A stretch of 64,000 nt of DNA from Leptidea sinapis. Its lineage: Eukaryota; Arthropoda; Insecta; Lepidoptera; Pieridae. Shown piece by piece: positions 1 through 14,200 of this stretch. The position numbers and the translations under genes were made by a program. Within the stretch, counting starts at the first letter, position 1; each line of letters starts with the position of its first letter. A model generated the notes under the pieces. It saw nothing but the letters and a program-made list of their open reading frames with translations, did not search any database and was not told the origin of the DNA. Location of the stretch: contig NC_066292.1 of the NCBI RefSeq assembly GCF_905404315.1, forward strand, positions 2,046,001-2,110,000, given 5' to 3'.

Positions 1-36
1 GCCACAATCTGAGAGTTGAATAAACCATCCACGATC
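1..36 (-). repeat. Edge fragment of a tRNA-derived SINE
   Basis: Reverse complement CAACTCTCAGATTGTGGC matches CAACTCTCAGGTTGTGGC in the SINE at 44.65-44.83 kb. Cut by the window edge. Confidence 0.5.
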
Positions 37-364
37 TTATGACTCTATTTTATTTTATGAACTCTGTCAGTCGAAATGTTGGGAATGTTTGTGAAGAACG
101 GTGTCGATGTTTTCTCCGCAATCATATGGAAAATAATTGCCTCAGGCAAAAAATAGGTTGGAGAGGAGTCATAAAATTATTTTGTAGGCAGGACAGCGCA
201 TTTAAAGCGCACTGGATGTCTGCTTTACTTTAGTTATTAATTATATCAACTAATATAGAATAAATTTGTTACTAACATTTATATATGGACCTATTGTTGT
301 CTAAAAATAAATAAATAAACGATAAAAAATATTGGTTTTGCGGATGTCTTTGCGCGGTTGTCTA

Positions 365-420
365 TCCACTTCCCATCGCGTGAGTATCTTGCTCGTTTGC
401 CCCATCTTATAAAAAAAATA
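365..420 (+). repeat. Short family-A LINE tail
   Basis: CCCATCGCGTGAGTATCTTG and GCTCGTTTGCCCCATCTTAT followed by A's, as in the tails at 34.72-34.76 and 1.97 kb. Confidence 0.6.
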
Positions 421-622
421 TTACTAAAACACAAACTATATAATTAATAATATCATATAAATATAACAATAAAATGAAAAACGCGACTGTAATTGGACTC
501 TTGCAGGAATGAAATCCTTCCTTTGTGGCAAACGGCTGGGGAAAATATACCGTTTTAGAGTTAAATCCTCTGACGACATTTAAGTTATATTTGTTCCCTA
601 TAAATAGTTTATGATAAAATAC

Positions 623-855
623 CTGTAAATGCCTAACAGGATCAGCAACAACAGTGTTATTGGCTGCAACTGCGGCCGCCAACAGGGGCAAAGTGGTGGG
701 GAATGGCAACGGTGACAGCAACTGCTGATGCTGTTTGTCCTGACCCAGCTCTTGGAGGAGAAGCACCAGCTCCATGCGGACAGACGCGAGGCCGCCACCG
801 CCCGCGCCGTGGAGAGAGCAGTATGAGAGTAGTGTTCGAAGTAACGTCTCGTTTG
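623..855 (-). CDS. Rbcn-3A: Rbcn-3A exon E41, last one in the window
   Basis: ANETLLRTLLSYCSLHGAGG, SVRMELVLLLQELGQ and LLSPLPFPTTLPLLAAAVA, matching DMXL2 'LRVFLSYCSLHGAQGGG' and 'LQSPLPLPTTLPLL'. Acceptor CTTCTAG, donor CAG|GTATTT. Phase 0 at the exit; the next exon is left of the window. Confidence 0.96.
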
Positions 856-3800
856 CTAGAAGAACATAGAAAAAAATTAAGCAAATATATAGCTTAGCAA
901 AAATGTAGCATTAGGTATTAGGTTTAAATTTTCATATTTAGTTATATCAAATGCTTTAATTTTTTAGCTTTTAAAAATTAAGTTATAATTACGTCTATTG
1001 TGGACTTTGGAGCATATTTCGTATAAATATCTAATACCAATTTTATCTAATGCAATTGTTTATAGTAGAATGCAAGTTGTTGTTGACTTGATACATCTAA
1101 TAGTACTCGGTAATCATATTTCTCGTATAGGAATGGGCATTACTTAAGTTTTTGGATACTGAAGAATATTTGAGCACACTGTTATAAGACTTTAGTTTGA
1201 GATTAACGATTGTGTGTGAATACTTAAAATCTTCGCAAATAGCCAGTCTTTCTTCACAGAATGCACATATATTGAACACGATTATCAGGTGCACCTGGGT
1301 GCATTTTTGGATAATCGCATTAAAATTGAAATTGGGTGCACCCAATGCACATTATTACCTTTGAGCCACTTCTTTCTCCGCACAGCCCTTTGTACTTTGG
1401 CCTCAAAGTCGAACTTCTCTCTGACGAGAAGCTGATGCAGGGTCGGCTTCTCTGGTAGAGGAGGCGGGTCCACGTGGGGCGACACGAGCTCACCCGTCGA
1501 CGGTGACGTCACATAGCCACACAGCCGTCGCAGCGCCTCCACCTCGCGCTCCAGCCAAATGTACAGCTGGTAGCGAAGGTGACCCCCTAATACACAGCAT
1601 TTAAATAATGTAGATGAACACGAATAACCGAATATACGAATAATTCATATCTCAATCACATGAATGAGTCAGAATTAATAAATTAACTATTATTATGAGC
1701 TGTTTGAGCTGATTCCTGTCGCCGAATTCCACCTTCGCACGTCATGCCACAAATTAGGATGTCATCCTCACCATCTGGATGTGTGGCGTTTTTCAAGGAA
1801 TTTCCTTCCACGTACAACCAAGCTGTGGAATAAGCTTCCTTGTGCGGTGTTAGAAGGACGATGAGACATGGGTACCTTCAAAAAAAGCGCGAACACCTTC
1901 CTCCTGTCATTCTTCTGGTTTTGCAAGAGAATGTGGGCTGCGGTGATCACTTAACATCAGGTGACCCGCACGCTCGTTTGTCCTCTCTTCCATAAAATAA
2001 CATTTATGTGTATGAAATATATCGTGTATTTTCTTTAAACAGATAACTCTTACACACTAATAGAAAAAAACTTTTAAAGTTAAGGCGAGGCCTATTAAAG
2101 CTTCTAAAACAAAAAGCCTCTTCAGAAAAGTCCTTGTCAAAACATTGAAGTGTGATGTGGAAAACTATTTTTTACCGTCAACTTCGAATCCAGTCGCCAG
2201 AGTGCTAAGTTCTTCCATGAGTATCTTCAGACAGGCCACGAACTTGAGCTGCTGCGCCATGATGTCCACGGAAGGAGGTTCCTCTTTGTCTGGTTCCTTG
2301 CCTTCACTCATGCCATTCACTAGAGGCTCTTCTCTCTTGTCCATTTTCATTTCTAGTGGTGGTGTGGACGTACCCGATGCCTCAGATCTAGAAAAGAAAA
2401 AATATTTCAATATATTATGAAAGATATATAGATTGAGGGGAAAAACGATGTATGAGAATAGCACTTAAGCTAGCAGTTTTTTTTTAAAGAAAACAATTTA
2501 TCAACAACTTTTTATTAATTTCTAACAAATATATTAATTATACAAGCATTTTAAACATTTTTTACTCGTTTTTCGTACACTAGATTGACTATCTAACATT
2601 TCGTGTAAGAAATAAGCATAAAAAAGGGATAAAAAAGATATCATTTACAAACAAACATCTAATCTCATCATGGATTGCCACGAAAGAATCAACAGACAGC
2701 CAGTAAGCTGGGTTTTCCAGATGTTATTAGTATAGATTACTAGAAAACCATAACGTTGCACGCCTAATTATAGAGGCGTAAGTTATCCGAAGTTTTAATT
2801 AATAAGTTAAACGTAAACCTACTAACCTTGCCCTGTGCTTCCCCGGGCCAAAAAAAGAATAGAGAAGTCCCAGACCCAAGGTGAAGCAGTAATGTGTAAG
2901 TATTATTGTGTTTCGTTCTATAGGACGCCGTAGCTAGTGTAATTACTGGGCAAATAAGACTTGACATCTTATGTCTCAAGGTGACGACCGCAATTGTAGT
3001 GCAGCTCAGAATTTTTAGGTTTTTCAAGCATCCTAAACGGCAGGGCATATCAATTACCATCAGCTGAAATTCTGCATGTCCCTTCCTTTATTGTCATAAA
3101 AAAAATTCATGATACTTTATACTTGTCATTGTTGATGTGTTTGTACAACTGGTGTTTCATTTCCATAAACTAATAAATTAGGGTAAAACTTAAATACAGA
3201 ATCAATTAAAAGAAAGAAATAGAAACGCGATTCCATTGGACCGTCATGGTCGTTTGCGCATGTAAAAAATATTAGTCAAAACGTACTTGTTATCATCTTC
3301 GTCCCATGAGAGAACCAGTTCATCATCCTTGGGCGCACTAACGGGAGCTCCCCAATCTACGGGCGATGCGCCCCAATCCATACTTTCTTCATTTTCTTCT
3401 GAAAAATATAAACCAAATTATTCATGTATTTTTTTTTAAAAGGCAGCTATTTAAGCTACCGATATAATTTAGTGTTTAAAGTTGTTTTTTATGTTTAACT
3501 GACTGCTTTCTGTATCGAGAATACAAAGTGCGCCTTATGATCACGCGTCGAACGGTCCTTCCTCCTTTTAAAACTTTGGCTCAATATATATATATATAAC
3601 TGATAATAATATATAAGCAGAAAAATGCTATGTCTGCACGTAGCATGATAATATGTACCCTATATGTTGTCCTGGCATGTATTTAGCCTCGAACGTTCAT
3701 GTAATATTCATGCAAAATTCGAACTCAAACAATTATATTTAAATAGATAAAAGGAATTGAAGATAAATAAAATTAAAAGAAAAACACAGCGACGTACAAA

Positions 3801-5213
3801 GGCGCATGTTCCGTACTTTTAGTTTCGTTCTCGATCAGTTGACCCGTGTGAATAACGACCGAAGGCAGGGGTTCCGTGGACACGGGCTGGGGCTTCTCCT
3901 CCCTGATGCGAGACGGCAGCTTCGAGAGAACCTCCAGGGCCAGCGCTGGGCAGCCGGCCTTGAAGTGGCCGTGTGCGGTCTGGAAGTACAGCCGCCGCTC
4001 CAGCCGTGTGATGCCCTCGTCCGCTTCTTGGTTGAGCAGGGCTAGAGTGCCTCCCTGTGTAATACAATTGAAACATATGGGATATTATTTATTAAAATGT
4101 GTATAAATACCGTATCAAAAAAACAATATATTACTACCAGCAGTCTAATCCACACCTTTTTATAACCACATACTAATAATCTTATAACAAGAACTTGAGA
4201 CAAAGACTGTTTGTGATGAAGCGGACTTGGCAATGACCGACCTTCACACAAGCCATACATTTATGACCTACTAGCTGACCCGGCAAACATTGTTTTGCCA
4301 TATAAAGTATAATTCACGCGATAGTTTTATAAGTAATAAAATATTGCCTATATTATAGCCTGTATATCATTTTGTTCTATTGTCAATAGTTTTTGCAGCG
4401 CACGCAAAAATAGGTTTTCGATTTTACACCTTGTGTTACAAACTAGCAATTTTATTACGGATCCCTAATTGTGAAAAAAAACATATATCGATAAATGGAC
4501 TACCCAACACTGAAAGAATCATTCAAATCGGACCAGTAGTACCAGAGATTAGCGCGTTCAAACAAACAAACACTGCAGCTTTATAATATTATATTATATA
4601 TATTATTATATTATTAGTATAGATTGCTGAATGTCGTCCCAGACAGATGTCAATATACGCGTATTAGAAAACAATACTGCAAATTAAACTAAATGTAGAG
4701 GTATTAAGGGAGATTGTATAATATATAGATTATTGCTTGTTATTTGGTTGAATTCTTGTGGCAGGATTCCTCATGCTCGTCATTCCCTTCCCTAAAAGGG
4801 TGGCGGTGGATGGTAATGCTCGTGGACGGACGCTACTTGGGGTGGCTGATGAGATGATCCTGTTATTGACAACTCTCTTTCATGTTGTTAAATTTAAAGT
4901 TATAGGTATATTTATATTATAATAGAAATATTTTATATATTTATAATATTGAAATACCTAATTATGGCATTATACATTTATAGTCTGTCTGGACTGATGT
5001 TATCTACTCTACTCAATATCTCTAGTGATTTTTTCATTAATTTACATCTTTATTATGTAACTTAATTTGTTACATTATTTTACAAAGACTGTAATTAAAA
5101 AGTAAAATACTAAAACTATACATAGTGTCTTAAAGAGTTCTCATTAAAGTAAGAAGAATCAAATCAAAAACTAAAATATATACTATGAAAAGGGGTGTAC
5201 TTAGGGGTAGATA

Positions 5214-5274
<61 letters not shown>

Positions 5275-8200
5275 TTATTATGGTAATAATCTATGACACT
5301 TGTTAAATAACTATAATTAATGGTTCTACTTGTGAGTACGCCGATCTCTACTATTAATTGGTTAAATGGTTACGGACCAGCCCTGTAATGGTTATAGAAA
5401 AATTGGTAATGGTAACTGGGACCTGCCTGATCGATGGTTAAACGCGTACTGCCTTAATGAAGGCAACACATGGTTATAAGTAATTAATTTTATCTAAAGT
5501 GTACTTTAAGAGTACAGGTGCATATGTACAACTATTTCAGCTACTTTTATTCTATTAGGAAAACAAACAGTATTACATGACATAAATAGGTTAAAAAATG
5601 TATACATGTATTAACCATTTACAGTTTTCGCATATAAGAGACTATAAGCGTGATCCAAATTAAGAATAAATATACAAAAAAAATCAAGAACTAATACAAT
5701 AAAAGTATATAGGTATAAATACACGAAGACAAACTAAATGGATATTATAGTATTCAGGTATTCAGCAATCAAGAGAACACACACTCATCCAACGCCTCGT
5801 CAATGTACCTCTCGACGCGTTTGGTGACGTATTGAATATATCGAAATCAGGCAAGTCTACTGATATCTGATTTATTGCTGGTGGACATCTTATAAAATAT
5901 GAATGTTGCCTGTAATTAGTACTGCAATGAGGAATGTATATAGTACATTTTGTCCTGGTGTAGTTATTTGGCGCTTTGATACCAATTTGTGATGTTAATT
6001 TAGAAGAATCTATCTTAGAGTGAAGTAACTAAGAGTAAAAAACAGTATCAGCTATTTGACGTCTTATTTGTAATGGAAGTATGTGATGCCTTTTACATCT
6101 TATTATATTAGTATTAAATTTATATTGTAAATATCTTTAAAAAACTTGTTTGAATTTTTTCAAGTCTATTAATGTGAACTTCATATTGAGGGTTCCAAAC
6201 CTGAGAACAATATTCAAGGGTGCTTCGAACATATGAACAGTATAGTATTTTAATGAGTTTTATGCTAGAAAATTGAGTACAAATCCGTTTGATGAAACCA
6301 GATGATTTCTTGGCCTTTTTAACTATATTATCGATATGTTTTTCATATGTACTTTTACTGTCATGTGTAACACCGAGGTCTCTAATTTCATTAACAGAAT
6401 TAAAAACAACGCCCTTTATTTTATATTTGTATTCTATTATATTATACTTACGAGAAAAAGTAATGGAATAACATTTTAACGCATTTAGGTCTAGTTTATT
6501 AAGAAGGCAGTATGCCTCAAATCTTTGTAGATCCGCTTGAAGAAGCTGACAATCTGAATCTGTGGTGATATTTTAGAATATTTTCATATCATCAGCATAC
6601 AGCAAAAAATTTGATGTTTCAAAGCAACCGCCTACATCATTAATATATATATTAAATAATAGAGGGCCTAGTAATGAGCCTTGTGGCACTCCAGAACAAA
6701 CAGTAATCTAAGGAGAGGCATAGCCTTTTACAACAACTTGTTGAGACCTATTTTCAATGTAAGAAGTGAACCATCTGAATAGATTTCCATGTATTCCAGC
6801 AAATCGAAGTTTCTGTAACAGTATGCAGTGATCGATTCGGTCAAATGCTTTACTAAAAACGGTGAAAACAGCATCTACTTGTCCACCTCCGTCCATACCT
6901 GCAGTCGTGTAATCAATAAAAAACCTGTTATAGGTTAGTGGTGGTCGACCGATTCTGCATGAAACCATGTCGTTCAGGTATGAACGTAGATTTTAGAGAG
7001 CTGTAAATCTGAGCGTAAATAATACGTTCAAAGATTTTGGCAAATATACATAGCTTGGAGATAGGCCTGTAATTTTTAATGTCATTTTTATTTCAATTTT
7101 TGTATACAGGAGTAACGAAAGCAGATTTCCAAATTTTAGGTACTATACCTTCATTAATTGATCTGATAAAGAGTATTGTCAATGGTTTAACAAGGCTATT
7201 GGAACAAGAGGATATAAATAATGGGGCGAAATGATCTGGTGCCGATCCTTTCACAACAAGGTTCAACCTGGCTGGGCAGCTTGGCCCGCTTGAGCCGCGG
7301 GTGCGTGCGCAGGTACACGTAGAAGTTGAACACGCTGGGCTGCGGCTCGTGCTCGGCCCGCGGCTCGTGCTCGGCCCGCGCGGCGTGCAGGCGCCCGGCG
7401 CGGCACAGCAGCGTGTCCAGCGCCGCGCCGTACTGCTTCAGCTCCCACAGCGCCATCGAGCGGACGAACGGGTCGGGGTGCGCGCGCTCCTCGTCCGTCT
7501 CCTCCTCTTCTGGCTCAGCGCTGATGTTTCAATAAAACTGATTGTATTTTCATACATTTTACCTAATTACTTACAGAGATGTTAATAGTTATTTTTGCAA
7601 CTGTTGTGTAATAAGGGGTATTAAAACACGAATGTGGGTGAATAGTATCACATGAGTGTTTTGCGAACCTAATTATCAACAGTGGCATACAAGATTTTAT
7701 CTACACCCATAATATGCAGGGGCGTGCATTCCAATTATGCCTTTAGGCATTGCCTACCTCGTTATGAAAGTATTAAATAAATAAATACAGTTAAGTACTC
7801 AATATTAATAAAGATAAAATATTAAATAATAAAGTTGATTAATTTTAATTTGGTTCCGATATTCTATAACCAAACTTCTATTGAACACCGACTCGTTCAA
7901 TATTTCCTCACGCTAGATACATACTACATTCGTAGGGTAGGCAGTCCCAAAAATGCCTATACGACGCAACGAGTATTTCATAGATCTTACATTTTTATTT
8001 AGAAAAGTATTGGTCACAGTTAAACGATATTCAGCAACGTATGGAGCGCTCGGTAGGCATGCCTACTAACGAATTGTAGCGAAATAAACCGATGACTCCC
8101 GAGTCCCGAGCCCACATCTGTCTCACTCGTTCCATATTAGGAGTTTATGGCTATTTCGGTTTTTTGTCTACACGAGTATAATTACAGTGAATAGGAATAT

Positions 8201-11200
8201 TCATTGATTATTAATTAGTATTTTATTTTTATTATAGTTCTTTCCGTCATCCGTGACTCGTATAAAGTTTTACTGTGATAAAAAGTTGTTGTGTGATTTG
8301 TGTTTAAAGTAGGTATTGGGTTTTAAAAATATGAGTAATAGAGAAATTAAATTAGTGTGCCGGTTATCAATAATAAATTCTTTCTTCCCGTTCCAGTTTA
8401 TCAAAATTTAAAAAACAAATAAAATAATTTTATTTAAATTCTCATAGGACTTGTATGATCTTTTAAAGTATTTTTATATGTTTGTATAATTATAATAGAC
8501 TATTCGCTATTAAACCTGTTAATTAAGGAAACTCTAGGTCTAGTATCTGTTATTCAATTTAGCAAATCATTTGTAAGACTGTCTGTTTCTGAATAAATAA
8601 ATAAAAAAAAAAATAAAATAAAAATTGTTTCTATTAATAGACCAGTACTTTTAGAAGTAATGTTCAGTTCAAGCATTTTTGGGATATTAATTGTGTTGTT
8701 GAAAAATTACCGTTCAACCGCCCATAACGAATGTTATTGTAATCAAAACAAGTTACAGCCCGTAAAAACCGGCAAAAGAAGTGGTAAGTAAGTGAATTTA
8801 TATATATCAGGTAGGTATAATAATATCACCTAGAAAAGATAAAGGATAGTATTAAAATTATAATATGAACTATGAAGCCGACAGCGCTGTGCATCTTTGA
8901 GATCATAAGTTCAAAAAAATTATATAATTTTTTTTCACAGTGCTTACCTTGCTAGAAAACCAATGCACGCCACTGATAATATGAATCCTCTATAAAAGAT
9001 TCTGAAACAGTTAGCTTACTGCTAACATTCAAAAAGACAGTCCTAGTAACCATTACATCATCTAAACGAGTGTTGTAATGTTGTACTGAATTTCATTACA
9101 ACACTTTTTTAGATGATGTAATAGTTATTTTATTGGGTGTTTTAATGTAGGCAATAAGCTCACTGTTTCAGAATCTTTGATGGAGTATTTAAAGCATGGG
9201 TGTAGATAAAATAAATTAATGGAGGAAGGACTACACTTGACCAGCTAAAATATGCTATTTGAGCTATTGATTACTGAAGTTTTTATTGTGAGAAAAATAA
9301 TAAAAACTGCCTCGGAGAGAAACGAATAGGAATACAAATTGTTCGAATTCCGCACTGAATAGATAAAGGGTCGCACTGTAGAACAAGTGCAGATAATAGC
9401 GTTCTGTGGGATCATAGCTAAACGAAAATTTGACGTGGAATTGCAACAGCACGCAGTACCTTTACGAAAATACAGCCATTATTTTACGCGTTTTAATTAT
9501 CTTATTATGTACTTTAATTTTAATATGAACATAATGACTTACCCTAAAATTTCCTCCATAAGTAGCCGTCTGAGACTTGGTGGCAAAGGACTGTCCGACT
9601 CGTACAACCTCGCAACTATCATGGCCAGTTGTAAATCGCCCAATCGTGTGATTAATACCTAAATAATAATGAATTGATAGTAAATTTGTTAATTTAAAAA
9701 TATATGTTACTGGTAGGTGCATCATGAATGTAATAAACGTGTTTCATGCCATAGGAAAACCTTTATATTTACCTCCAAAGCGTCTTTCAAAGCTCCACCC
9801 AATAAGAAGAATGAGGCAGCATGTTCAAACCTTTGCTTGCCGAGCAATACGAAAGCATTTTTCAAAGCAGCCTTCCGCCAGCGATCTTGAGAGAAGTCGT
9901 TTGAGAAGAACTGTAAGAATATTATATTTCAATAATCTTTCTTTCATTACAAATCCTCATACTCAAGATCCTTTAAAAATAAACATTTGTGACATCTTAG
10001 TTTTAAATAAATTGGACAAGGTTCCATTTACCCCATTCCGCGACCTTCTCAAGAGAGGAGTCGGTAGAAGACAAGTTTCTCCCGGCACTAGAGAGACTTG
10101 CATGGCCCGTGTATACGGCATCGCCCGTGCCGTCGTCTGCATAGCAATGTATGTTGGAGGTGTCCAACATATCATTGATATGCAGAAGAAACAGTGTGGG
10201 AGATAGCATACAGCCTTGGGGCACTCCAGCGTTCACGGGCTTGGGATTCGAGCAATGACCGTCGATAACGAACTGAATGCTGCGCCCAGTGAGGAACCTG
10301 GAGGTACACTTGCATAAGCTCTCGGGAAGCCTAAATGATGGAAGTTTTGCGAGAAGCGTCTTGTGCGATACACGATCAAAGGCCTTCGCTATATCCAGAC
10401 TGACTGCCAGGCCTTGCTTTCGATAGGCGCCGCCCATCTATGTGTTAGGTATACCAGAAGATCACCTGCCGATCGACCATGGCGAAAGCCGTACTGTCGG
10501 TCGTTGATCAACTGATGACCTTCTAGGTATACCAAGAGCTGGCGGTATCTCTGTGCTGATATCGTGTAATATACACCTACCTACATTCTATTCTAGATAA
10601 AATCCTGCATTATTTCGTCGGTGCTATCTCATATCGTCAAAAGTCAAACTAACCGCAGTCATCTTTTCGTCCCGACTGGAGCGGAACAGGCCCCAGAGCA
10701 ACGTCTTCTTCTTCATGGCGAGGTAGTAGAGTGCGGCGTCCATGGGATCCTGCTGTGTCATGTAGGCAGCGCGCGCCAGCTTCTCCACGCACGTCTTGAG
10801 AAGCTCCCCGCGCACCCACCAGCCCACGCCTACCATTGGATTAACAAATTATTATTATAAGTACCCTAAAATATGGGAAGCGACAGGTGGTCCATGCTTG
10901 CGAACGGGCGCTGCGTGGTGTGATAGGTTATAATGTCTTTTGCTTGTTATTAAAAGTTAACGTTTTAAATTTCTTAAAAGTTATACTTTTTGTATAATCA
11001 TTTTTATGAACCCGTACGTAAAACATCTAATTGGCCAATAGACGACGCGACGGTTCAAGAGCTCTGTCCATAAATTATTTATTTATTTATTTATTATATT
11101 ATGATCGAGATAAATATCACAATCGTACTACAGCTTAAGGACTGAAGAGAGATGCCACCAAGCACAAAAATGTGCAAGTACTATTTCTGTTTCATTTTGA

Positions 11201-14200
11201 AGGGTCTAGTGAAATAACTGGATTACTACTTTACTAAGCCTTAATATCTATGATGAGCGCACAGTTTCCACTCATTATTTCTAATTTCAGTAATCCCGAG
11301 CTTACGATCATGCCTTAATATATAAATATGAGTAGATTGCGTACCACTAGACTTTCGAATATAGTATTGAATCAATGTTAAGATTAATTTTGAACTAGAA
11401 TCTCACCCAACTCCCTCATAGTGCTCCATTTAGGTTGTCCCTTAGTGTATCCGGGTATCAACGCGAGCAACTGGTCGTGAGTCTCCGAGTGGTAAGCCCA
11501 CACCAGGTTGCAGGTGCCCACGCCGTTGCGCTGGAGCGAGGCTCGCTGTGCCAGCGGCAGGCATCGCAGCAGGTAGCCATAGTGCTTCATTGCTAGCAGG
11601 AACCGCAGACCGCAGTCGTCCAATGAATCTGGACAAAGAAATAGAAAATACTGAAAAAAAAATTAAAAAACTTTTTGTAGTCCAAGATTTTATAATACAC
11701 ATAAATTTTAAGGGGATGATACTTCACGTGGGTATTCACCTAATTCTGATAAGAGTTAGAACGGAATAATTTTTAATATCAGTATATTATTTTTTCACTA
11801 AAATACAGTTTTAAAATTCAATTTCAATGTACTGTTAAAATGCGATTTATTTATCTAACACAGATTAAAAGGACAAGGAAGTTGTGCATGGGTGCATGAA
11901 ATTTACAAAAAAGAATAATAAGGAATAAATAAGTGAACGACCTTTCAATATAATGCCATAATCAACTGGGTTCTTTTGCCTCACCCTAGGAGAGCCCCAC
12001 ATAGGACTAATATAAAAAACTGTTCGAGGATAGAACAGTTTTTTTTTTATTATTTGTTTTGATGTGCAACTCGTCTCTTCTAAAATTATCCATGGAGGAG
12101 GTTAAATTAAATTAGGAAGGAAACATGCCTTATTAGATGCCTCGCTTCTTTTGATGTGGACCTCAAAACGTCGGTCAGGGTTTATCTTTTATCCGCAACA
12201 GAATCTTCTTCAGGGGCATGGACCAGAGGTCTTAGAGATGTGTAGAAGGTATTTGAAGTAAATTGGTTCCTTATGGGACAGTGTTTCTGCTCTACTCCTA
12301 GCTTATGAATCATCTGTTATCTGATAACTGAGACTTCGCACCCACACTAGCCTGACCCCATTAGAGTCACCGAGAAAACAGAATACTAATGAGTATTCCA
12401 AGGAGATTTTAAACTATGCTTCAAGAATAGATAGCTTGACAATATTACCTGGCAGTATCTCCTGAGGCGGCTGCCCGGCGTCCACCTTGGCGGTGGAGGT
12501 GAGCCGCTCCGTGAAGTCGGCGTCGCAAGTGGACACTGTGTCTGCGAGCGCCAGCAGGTGCATCTGGTCCAAGGAGCTGAGCCCGGGCAGGTGCGTGTGC
12601 GTCAACAGCCGGGACAGGATGCGGCCTGCGTGCAACATAGTATAAACAGAAACCGCGCGCATTAGAATGGGACCGGCCGATATCTTAGAAAAACCACAAT
12701 AACTTCAGTGCAAGCAGATGCTTATAAATGCATCAATCAGAAGTTTCGTTTGCAAACTGATGACTGCCTACTAACGACAGATATACCTACACGTTATAAA
12801 ACTTACCTTGTCGTGGTCCGAAATGTGATAGCGGCTGTCTCTCCGGCATAGAGGGTCTCCGATCAACGCCTTCCTCCTCCTCTAATAGTAGGGCATCCAA
12901 ATCGTCATCGGTTTCCATGGTTCCTTCGAATAACTCATTGTAATCCTGAAATAATTTCTCAAGCTAGCATCGTTCATTCAACTTAATAGCTGGGTATAGA
13001 GTGTCAGTAATTCGATTGAAGTCACCAAATATATTCTTGATAATGTAATGTATGTTCATAGGCACATAAGTGAATTTGCCAGAAACTGTCATAACCATAA
13101 TGTTAACACCAGGAACAGACATAAACTGATGATGCCTACTACTCGGCTTAGTCGAGTTAGTAAGTCTTTTGTGGGGCGATGTATATGCTTTTACAACAAG
13201 ATTCCAGAAAATGTTCAAAACAAAGGTGTTACGTTATTCAAAAGAATTGTTAAAAAACGTTTGTGTGGTAAAGGTTACTATAACATAAATGACTTTCTTA
13301 ATGATACCACAGATTGGGAATGGAGCGACCGCCCTCAGGCTATTAAATAATAAGTTTAATTGTACAATGTTACTTTGTAAATGTTACTTTAATTGTAAAA
13401 CATATTTTTGATGAAAAAAAAGCCCGCTGAGTTTGTTGCGCCCATTCTTCTCAGGCCTGAGGCATTCACTTTGGAATGGGTGGTAGTTTTTTTTTACTTT
13501 CAATAAGTGATTTCACATCCTATTTTGAATAAAAATATTTGAATTTGAATGCCTATGTATCCAGACCCAGATGTTTTTAAAAGCACGTCATGCAGCCAAG
13601 GACCATTTGGACAGATAATAAATATCAGAATATTTCCAGCATCTAAATAACCTGCAAAAGGATATTTAATCCCTAATTGGCTGAGAGACGAAGAAAACTT
13701 CATGATAAATACATTATTAATGAGTTGTGGTATGTTTAAGTTTAAAGGTTGCTTCAAAAGATATTACTAAAATCAACGAACGAATCGACAAAAGAGAGTA
13801 CGGGTCTTGTACAGCACCAGAAGTTTCACAGGAGCGTTTCCGGCCTTTTAGAAAGATGTACGCGCTTTTTTTGAAGGTACCCATGTCGTATCGTCCTGTA
13901 TACAACGCACAAGGAAGCTCATTCCACAGCTTTGAAGTACGTGGTAGACAGTTTCTTGAAAACCGCACTGTGTATTTAAATTGGCCTTATTATAATACGA
14001 ATTAAATAACACGTAACGAAAAATGTAAAAAAAATGATTCCAAACACACCTTAGCTTCTTGTAATGTGGACGGATGATGCGCGGACTCCTTATCAGCCAC
14101 AAGCAGAGTCCACAACGGCAATGGAGGAACTGACGTCAACTCTGCGTAGTCTAACTGTATGTCCTCTGTTATCTAAGCAATTCAAAGACATGGTATAAAT

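Noticed and set aside
9724..10206. 160-codon plus-strand frame
   Set aside because: It overlaps exon E34 on the other strand and a minus-strand LINE fragment; only a shadow.
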